Source: a bacterium
GTDB taxonomy: Bacteria; Ratteibacteria; UBA8468; B48-G9; JAFGKM01
Reading direction: 5' to 3'
Assembly (NCBI GenBank): GCA_029548585.1
Contig: JAKPNC010000262.1
Coordinates: forward strand, 1 to 12,025
DNA length: 12,025 nt
Part shown: piece by piece, positions 7,038-12,025 of the stretch
How positions within the stretch are numbered: the stretch's first letter is position 1
How the letters are laid out: every line of letters begins with the position of its first letter
Translations under genes and position numbers: made by a program
Notes under the pieces: generated by a model
What the model was told of the DNA's origin: nothing
Database searches by the model: none
What the model saw: only the letters and a program-made list of their open reading frames with translations

Positions 7038-8066
7038 TTAAAACCCCTTTTGGTTTTGCAACATGGCAAACGATGTTTCATTCTCAACGGTAAACTGGCT
7101 GCATATGCCGGCCAGAATATCTCCTTTTGAAGCATAAGGGTGCATGGCTGCGAGGTCAACGTCTGACAATCTCCTGCGGCAGCCATAGCTGCCGAGGAAG
7201 CCCTCTGCAGGTGCCCTGACTTCTTCGTTTTCAAGGGTGGAATCGCTGAAAAGTGTTCCAAGCATGGCGCCTTTTTCTACGAAATCTCCAGGTTTCAGTC
7301 CGTTTTCCACGAAAAGGCCGTCAATTGAGGCTTTGACCTCTATCATTTCATTCATGCATATCACGGGTTCTTCCATTCCTTCCATTTCACCGGGGAAGAT
7401 TCCGAGATATTTTGAGCAGTTGCTGAGCATGCGCAGTCCCCGTGATATTTCTTTTTCTGAAAGCAGGTACTGCCCTGAAAACTCCATGTCAAAAGCGATT
7501 CTTCCCGTGGAGTTCATGAACCTGGCAAGGGTGATCGGCCCGGAAGCGGATTCCATGCTGCTTATTTTCATGCCGGGCAAAGCAGCAGCCCGGGCAAAAT
7601 CCATGATTTTTTTGCTCTCCTGCGGCCATGCGCAGGTCACATTGATGCGGCTCAAGCAGTGCATGTCTATATTATGTGTTACGTCCCTGAGCAAGTTTTT
7701 GTTTATGGTGAAAACCAGTTGTTCTATCTCCGTGCCTTCCATTCTGCCCGGCCAGGCGAGGTTCATGTCGTCCTTGCTTCCGGTTTTTGGTTTGCAGGGA
7801 AGTGAATCAATGTTGGTTCTGCGTTTCTTAAGTGCCAGGGGATTTATGAAAGGAAGCATCAGGATTCTTCCCCTTTCCAGTTTTTCTGATGCAACGGGAC
7901 AAAATCTCCTCAGGACTTCGCATCCCATGATCTCGTTGCCGTGCTGCGCTGCGTTTATCATGAAACACGGGCCGTCTTTTCCCGAATCTATTTCCCAGTA
8001 TGGAAGCTGGAATTGCGGTACCTTTTTTATGCTCACTTCAAGATATTTTTTCCGCATTACTGCCAT
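7038..8066 (-). CDS. Succinylglutamate desuccinylase/aspartoacylase-family zinc deacylase
   Basis: A 342-aa protein with no signal peptide, so probably cytoplasmic. It shows the M14-type carboxypeptidase-like core of the AstE/AspA family: AQHGNE at 40-45 (His42 and Glu45 as zinc ligands), FINPLALKKRRTN at 73-85 and DMNLAWPG at 100-107 (family NP...R...DLNRxFPG pattern for substrate binding), NIDMHC at 132-137 (His136, third zinc ligand), and AFDMEFSG at 191-198 with Glu195 in the catalytic position. Residues 240-325 form the usual C-terminal beta-barrel (IDGLFVENGLKPGDFVEKG, with APAEGF later). Length and motifs are complete. The family removes acyl groups from N-acyl amino acids or amides; the substrate here is unknown, and no arginine-succinyltransferase genes flank it. 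The ATG at 8064-8066 has AAAGGAG seven bases upstream. It is probably first in an operon with the propeller gene, and its TAA is contiguous with that gene's ATG. Confidence 0.87.
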   Translation of the reverse strand: MAVMRKKYLEVSIKKVPQFQLPYWEIDSGKDGPCFMINAAQHGNEIMGCEVLRRFCPVASEKLERGRILMLPFINPLALKKRRTNIDSLPCKPKTGSKDDMNLAWPGRMEGTEIEQLVFTINKNLLRDVTHNIDMHCLSRINVTCAWPQESKKIMDFARAAALPGMKISSMESASGPITLARFMNSTGRIAFDMEFSGQYLLSEKEISRGLRMLSNCSKYLGIFPGEMEGMEEPVICMNEMIEVKASIDGLFVENGLKPGDFVEKGAMLGTLFSDSTLENEEVRAPAEGFLGSYGCRRRLSDVDLAAMHPYASKGDILAGICSQFTVENETSFAMLQNQKGF

Positions 8067-8071
8067 TTTAT

Positions 8072-8100
8072 CTCCTTTGCACAGCTTTTATCCTGAGGAG
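8072..8100 (-). promoter_or_regulatory. Ribosome site of deacylase gene, with possible sequestering partner
   Basis: The Shine-Dalgarno AGGAG (complement of 8072-8076) could pair with CTCCT (complement of 8096-8100) in the same leader, leaving a 19-base loop. The ribosome site itself is strong and decides the start at 8066. The pairing is only five base pairs, so control by sequestration is speculative. Confidence 0.3.
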
Positions 8101-8143
8101 TTCATCATGCCTGGGAAATACGATGTAATTAGTTTTGTCAGAT

Positions 8144-8172
8144 ATTTTAAAGCTTCCATTCAGCAAATTCAA
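8144..8172 (-). promoter_or_regulatory. Sigma-70-like promoter for deacylase-propeller operon
   Basis: On the minus strand the -35 TTGAAT (8167-8172) and the -10 TAAAAT (8144-8149) are separated by exactly 17 bases, in an AT-rich stretch between two genes. The predicted start near 8137 gives a leader of about 70 bases before the deacylase ATG. It is the best promoter match I found in the window, and it sits where an operon start is expected, just past the hairpin that ends gene B. Confidence 0.5.
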
Positions 8173-8203
8173 TTATATTTTCAGAAAAAGAATTTATATG
8201 TTG

Positions 8204-8255
8204 CTTTTTACTCTCTCAAACCCGGGATTATCCATCCCCCGGGTAGAGAGAAAAG
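8204..8255 (-). terminator. Long hairpin after secreted protein B (terminator-like, no U-tract)
   Basis: ACCCGGG (8220-8226) pairs with CCCGGGT (8238-8244), then CTCTC (8213-8217) with GAGAG (8246-8250), and CTTTT (8204-8208) with AAAAG (8251-8255), with small bulges and an 11-base loop. It begins about 24 bases past the stop of gene B and upstream of the deacylase promoter, the expected place for a transcript end. Neither strand has the following T-run of a classical intrinsic terminator, so it may instead be a 3'-end stabiliser or processing site. Confidence 0.45.
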
Positions 8256-8279
8256 TTAAAAAACGCTCAGCAATGAGGC

Positions 8280-11200
8280 CTACTTTACTGTTATGGACAA
8301 CGTGTCAGAGGGTTTTGAGGTATTGCTCCAGTTGTCCACTGCCACGACCCTGTAGTTGTATTCGCCCGGGATTTCTGTCGGATCTATGAAAAAGGTTTCA
8401 TGGGTACTGCCGAGAAGGTTCGTTTGGGAAGGAGCGAAATCCTTACCGGTCTCCCTGTGGATATTGTAGTACTTTACTCCGTGAGGCGATTCAGATTTTT
8501 CCCACGAGATTCTTGCATAAGGCGGCTTAATCTTGTATCCCTGCCAGTCAAAAGCCTCTTTCCCGGGTTCAATCCTTTCTATCTTCACACCGGACGGCTT
8601 CGACGGAGGAGATGAGGGGGTGTTGTCCATAGCCTGCGGCACGAAACCGGGATCGTTTGTCAGGAGAATCGCATCAATGGCTATCCCGGCATCCTGCGTG
8701 GAAAACTCTATTTCATTTTTTCCTGCGGGAAGTTCTTCAATTACCTTATCCACCCCTATCCATTTCCATTCTATGCCCCTCACCGGGACCTGGCCCGAAT
8801 ATTTCCCGTTTATCTTTACGTTGAATCTCCCTTCGGCAGCGGGCCCGGGGTTCTTCCACCCCGTTGTGTGAGTTTCCCTCTCCATTGCGCACATGCCTCT
8901 CACCCTTGCCATAATACGTACCGGGCCGCGTGCGGGCAAGGTGATTGGAATCCTCAATGAACCGGAAAGGCCTTCTTTAAGTTTCCTGGCATACACGAGT
9001 TCCGGATCCGTGATGGCCACGCCGTATGCATTTCCTGCGGTTGCCGGTTCAAAGAATGGCACCATCGGGCTCTTGAGGGCGCCTGTTTCTGCCTGGTAGA
9101 AGTGTCGAAAGGTTTTTGATTTTCCTGCCGAAACCTCGTTGGAGAACATGCGGCTTTCAAGTCCCGAGTATTCCACCGATGTGAGGACGTAAAAGTTTTC
9201 GTCAGGGGAAGACAGGGACCATTTCGTTTCCTTTACCGGGCTCACGTTGACTTTTTCAAACTTTCTGCCGCTTTCTTTTGAGCGGTAAATATTGAAGCCT
9301 TCGATCTCCCTGTGATACCCGGGCTTGTCCCAGGTTATATAGTTATTTTCAATCCTGACGTTAGAAGGCGGCTGGGGATATCTCATGACACCAACGTAAA
9401 GATCTGCCCATAGCCTGTCGGGATGCTCACCCGTAAGCATTGATGAGAAGAATACGAACTTGGTGAAATCGGGGCTGGGCGTCGGAGACGTTCTGAACAT
9501 CGGCTTGTGGTAGGCAGTCTTGTCAAGCCGGGTCCTGTAACGGATTGCATAGTCGTGAAAATTGGTGAATACGGCCGTCCAGTAAGTCTTGTTTTCAAGG
9601 TCGAGGATAAGTACAGGGCAAGTCGGCTCGGCATATCCTTCGAGTGCGGCGTAATCCTTGTCTCTCCTGAATTCATGGGGCCAGCTTATCCTGTCAACCC
9701 TGGTATTGTTGCCTATGAAGGTTACTTCTCCGGTATAGGGATCGTTGACGCTCAGGGTATTTATGAAATGGCTGTGCATGCCAAGTGAACTCATGTGCAG
9801 AAGCGTTCCGTCCTCAAGCTTAAGGACGGCGTTGTCTCCAGAACGCGGAAGCCCTGCGGCCAGTTCCCACCAGTTGTATGACGGCTGTGGAATTCCCCCG
9901 CTGTGTGTCGTTACGTGCTCTGTGATTGTGACCCTGGGATTGGGGATCACCCTCAGGAGTCCCCTTCTGTCTCCAGGCGTCAGGGAAAGAGCCCATACCT
10001 GGTAGGGATTCATTGGATCGTCGAAAAATTTTCCCCTGTTGATCTCAAAAAGGTAATACCTGTTTCCGTCTCTGTCTACGGCATTTCTCCAGTTGTTCCA
10101 TCCCTTTCCCCAGACGCTCGACATGGGAGCGGCGTTCTGTCCGTTCGGGCCCGAAGGATAAACAACGTCTTCTTCCGGTTTGGCGGATATGCTCTTTATA
10201 TTATATTCCCTGAAATTTTCTCCACGGGTATCGGAGAGTCCTATAAGCTTTCTGTCATCTGAATGCCATACTATGGTATCGTGGGTTATGTTACTGATAT
10301 TTGGTCCCCTGCTGCTGGGCATGTTCGGATTTTCTATTATCTTCCATCCCGGCCTGGAGGGCATGTCTATCTGGATTTTCTCCCCTGTAACAACGTTCAT
10401 CAGGGATATCGTGCTTAGTGACCTGTTAAGGCATATCCAGTCGGAGGGGTCAGAGCCTGCCGGCAGACGCTTGAGTTCCCACGGGAAAAGCCATACGAGA
10501 CCTTTAAACGAGTTGTTGATGAACCGGCGGGTTCCATCCGTCCGGAGAAGACCCCTGGGCGGATTCATGAATCCCGTGTAGATATACTTGCCTTCATAGC
10601 TGAAATCGGGAGTTCCCACGTAAGAATGGTCCACTTTCCCGCCCTGTGTCATCATCCATATCTCTGTCCCGATGAGGGAATCCCTGAAGATTACTTTCCC
10701 GGGCCGGTTCCAGTTCGGGTCCTTGTTTATAAGTTCCATGAGATGAAGAGGATGGACGGGGGCGGTTTCAACCCACCTTTCGGGGAGAACTGTATCGCCC
10801 GTGCGGAGAAGTTCCATCCTCTTTATGCTGACGGTTGCCGGATGCCTCGTAGGCGGGTATCCCACGTAGACGATCCCGACGTCAAAGAATTTCTTTTCCT
10901 TGCCTGCGACGTGGAACGGAAGTTCAACCCAATTGTGCTTGTCGGAAACACCTATGGGAAGTATGAAGTTGTTGTTAATCGCGTGGAGATGTGCCTGGAA
11001 AGTATTTGTTTTGACCAGCGCCCTGAGCAGGTAATTGCCAGGTTCAAGGGTAACTGCCTGGGATATGTTGTCTAAATGGTAAAGGTTCTTCACCACAAGG
11101 GCCCCTCCTTCACTTTCATCCCTTTCTGCCGATGTCCCGCTTTCCTTCCTCGCTGAGATGTGCCATCCCGGAATGCCTCCGTTGACGGTGAGCATTTCAG

Positions 11201-11927
11201 GATTTATGAGAAGAGAGGTTTCTTCTTTATCAGATTCTGCAGGGACTCCTTCGGATATTGCCTTGTTGTAGCCCATGTTTGAAGATGCGACAACCTTGTA
11301 ACCCTTTTCTATTGGTTCTTTGGTATATGATGTGACGAAATACTCGAAAACAGAAGAACCTTCTTTCTGTTCAATGCTAATGTCGGCGGCCATGTAAAGC
11401 ACGTTTTTTATCAATATCAGGCTGACCGGTTTCCTGGAAGATTCTCCGCCCGCCGAGTACGCCCCCAGGGAATTACCCGAATGATTGGGATTTCCTTCAA
11501 GGAAGGTAAGCATGTAATCCACCCCTTTGTGGGTTCCTTCCGTCAGGCGGCCGCGGGTATTATCCCCGTCTGTTTTCAGGTACAAGTGTAAGACGTTGGC
11601 GCCCTGCATGTAAGGCCTGGTGAATTCGAACTTGAAAGCGCTTCTTCCGCCCGGGAGAGGCATGTGCCACAACCTGCGCAATACATTCAACCGGGGATGC
11701 CTGTCTTCATGGGCCTGGTAATTAACGTTTTCCCCTATGAGTGTCCAGTGATACTGCCTGTTTCCGCTTGCTTGAAGGAAAGACCTTATTTCAGGGGTCA
11801 GGTCGTCGGCCGGCGCCGCCTGCTTTTTCTCCTGGGATATGGACGGCATGACCTGCAGGATAAAAAAGAATACAAGGGATAATAACAAAATGTTCCTGCA
11901 TGTGATATGCTCACAAATCTTTCTCAT
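8280..11927 (-). CDS. Large secreted multidomain protein B (paralogue of A)
   Basis: A 1215-aa exported protein collinear with protein A over its whole length, with well over half of residues identical by eye. The start chosen is the ATG at 11925-11927, because GGAGG stands five bases upstream and the signal peptide follows at once (hydrophobic residues 12-29, then SISQEKK, as in A). An in-frame ATG at 12017 would add 30 residues over the end of the upstream gene and is rejected. The domain order repeats that of A: CBM9/DOMON-like (YLKTDGD at 116-122, GTHKGVDYM), second beta-sandwich (about 245-372), propeller-like core (about 385-850, with TPDFSYEGKYIYTG and TPSPDFTKFVFFS), FN3-like (852-935), CBM6/35-like (943-1095) and C-terminal FN3-like (1110-1215). 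His671, His675, His718, His720, His751 and His807 match the six conserved histidines of A. It is preceded by a second YCF48-like gene 26 bases away, so it belongs to a parallel two-gene operon. Function unknown. Confidence 0.9.
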   Translation of the reverse strand: MRKICEHITCRNILLLSLVFFFILQVMPSISQEKKQAAPADDLTPEIRSFLQASGNRQYHWTLIGENVNYQAHEDRHPRLNVLRRLWHMPLPGGRSAFKFEFTRPYMQGANVLHLYLKTDGDNTRGRLTEGTHKGVDYMLTFLEGNPNHSGNSLGAYSAGGESSRKPVSLILIKNVLYMAADISIEQKEGSSVFEYFVTSYTKEPIEKGYKVVASSNMGYNKAISEGVPAESDKEETSLLINPEMLTVNGGIPGWHISARKESGTSAERDESEGGALVVKNLYHLDNISQAVTLEPGNYLLRALVKTNTFQAHLHAINNNFILPIGVSDKHNWVELPFHVAGKEKKFFDVGIVYVGYPPTRHPATVSIKRMELLRTGDTVLPERWVETAPVHPLHLMELINKDPNWNRPGKVIFRDSLIGTEIWMMTQGGKVDHSYVGTPDFSYEGKYIYTGFMNPPRGLLRTDGTRRFINNSFKGLVWLFPWELKRLPAGSDPSDWICLNRSLSTISLMNVVTGEKIQIDMPSRPGWKIIENPNMPSSRGPNISNITHDTIVWHSDDRKLIGLSDTRGENFREYNIKSISAKPEEDVVYPSGPNGQNAAPMSSVWGKGWNNWRNAVDRDGNRYYLFEINRGKFFDDPMNPYQVWALSLTPGDRRGLLRVIPNPRVTITEHVTTHSGGIPQPSYNWWELAAGLPRSGDNAVLKLEDGTLLHMSSLGMHSHFINTLSVNDPYTGEVTFIGNNTRVDRISWPHEFRRDKDYAALEGYAEPTCPVLILDLENKTYWTAVFTNFHDYAIRYRTRLDKTAYHKPMFRTSPTPSPDFTKFVFFSSMLTGEHPDRLWADLYVGVMRYPQPPSNVRIENNYITWDKPGYHREIEGFNIYRSKESGRKFEKVNVSPVKETKWSLSSPDENFYVLTSVEYSGLESRMFSNEVSAGKSKTFRHFYQAETGALKSPMVPFFEPATAGNAYGVAITDPELVYARKLKEGLSGSLRIPITLPARGPVRIMARVRGMCAMERETHTTGWKNPGPAAEGRFNVKINGKYSGQVPVRGIEWKWIGVDKVIEELPAGKNEIEFSTQDAGIAIDAILLTNDPGFVPQAMDNTPSSPPSKPSGVKIERIEPGKEAFDWQGYKIKPPYARISWEKSESPHGVKYYNIHRETGKDFAPSQTNLLGSTHETFFIDPTEIPGEYNYRVVAVDNWSNTSKPSDTLSITVK

Positions 11928-11930
11928 CTC

Positions 11931-11938
11931 TTCCTCCC
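11931..11938 (-). promoter_or_regulatory. Strong Shine-Dalgarno site fixing the start of protein B
   Basis: GGGAGGAA on the minus strand, five bases from the ATG at 11927 when measured from GGAGG. It lies in the 26-base gap after the upstream stop codon and identifies the shorter start, which also places the signal peptide at the N-terminus. Confidence 0.8.
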
Positions 11939-11953
11939 AGGCGGATTGCCTTT

Positions 11954-12025
11954 TTAAAATGTCGGTGTTTTGATTATCATGCCGAAATTTCCAACTGCAA
12001 TGAAAGAGTCCCTGCAATACTTAAT
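11954..12025 (-). CDS. C-terminal end of a second YCF48-like repeat propeller protein (partial)
   Basis: Reading the minus strand from 12025 gives 23 sense codons and then TAA (11954-11956). The peptide holds FIAVGNFGMII, aligning without gaps to FMSVGNYGMII at the very C-terminus of the complete repeat protein at 5409-7037, with IKY at the matching upstream position. The tail differs (KTPTF versus QNSHLK). It is therefore the end of a paralogue whose remainder lies beyond the window, in the same place relative to protein B as the complete copy is to protein A, but only 26 bases from it. Short, but the match covers most positions and the frame runs to a natural stop. Confidence 0.8.
   Translation of the reverse strand: MKYCRDSFIAVGNFGMIIKTPTF

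Noticed and set aside
7038..8066. Assigning the name astE to the deacylase
   Set aside because: The family motifs are clear, but none of the other arginine-succinyltransferase pathway genes is nearby, and the wider family acts on many N-acyl substrates.
7237..8259. 340-aa open frame on the plus strand opposite the deacylase gene
   Set aside because: The minus strand encodes a complete AstE/AspA-family protein with all zinc and catalytic motifs. The plus-strand product is low-complexity Ser/Leu/Phe-rich and runs through the promoter and the hairpin region.
11928..12017. Thirty-residue N-terminal extension of secreted protein B from the ATG at 12017
   Set aside because: The extension overlaps the end of the upstream propeller gene in another frame, lacks signal-peptide character and would bury the signal peptide. 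A strong GGAGG site precedes the internal ATG at 11927.

Overview
The window is a single-strand stretch of a bacterial chromosome: every supported gene is on the minus strand, so the biological order runs from position 12025 down to 1. The mixed base composition, Sec-type signal peptides, good Shine-Dalgarno sites and large secreted proteins built from beta-sandwich, propeller and fibronectin-III-like domains fit a Gram-negative-type, probably uncultured bacterium. I cannot name a phylum from the sequence. No tRNA, rRNA, CRISPR array, transposase or phage gene is visible, and no gene-free stretch exceeds 300 bases (the longest is about 210).

Layout in transcription order: (1) the last 23 codons of a 39-residue-repeat (YCF48-like) propeller protein, 11954-12025; (2) after 26 bases, large secreted protein B, 8280-11927, 1215 aa; (3) a 213-base spacer with a long hairpin just past the end of B and a good sigma-70-like promoter; (4) an AstE/AspA-type zinc deacylase, 7038-8066; (5) a complete YCF48-like repeat protein, 5409-7037, whose ATG directly follows the deacylase stop codon; (6) a 145-base spacer with an inverted repeat and a possible extended -10 promoter; (7) large secreted protein A, 1601-5263, 1220 aa, a collinear paralogue of B; (8) a 127-base spacer filled by three consecutive hairpins, one of REP-like form; (9) a low-specificity threonine aldolase, 436-1473; (10) the N-terminal part of a DUF456-type membrane protein running off the window at position 1.

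The main point is that a two-gene module, [39-aa-repeat propeller protein -> ~1200-aa multidomain secreted protein], occurs twice in tandem. The second copy of the propeller gene shows only as a C-terminal stub at the window edge. Both partners carry export signals, so an envelope or extracellular system is likely, possibly for binding or processing a polysaccharide or other polymer. The cytoplasmic-looking deacylase is translationally coupled to one copy. Domain labels on the two large proteins come from motif reading and are tentative; the gene calls themselves are firm. The aldolase and DUF456 genes look like unrelated housekeeping neighbours.
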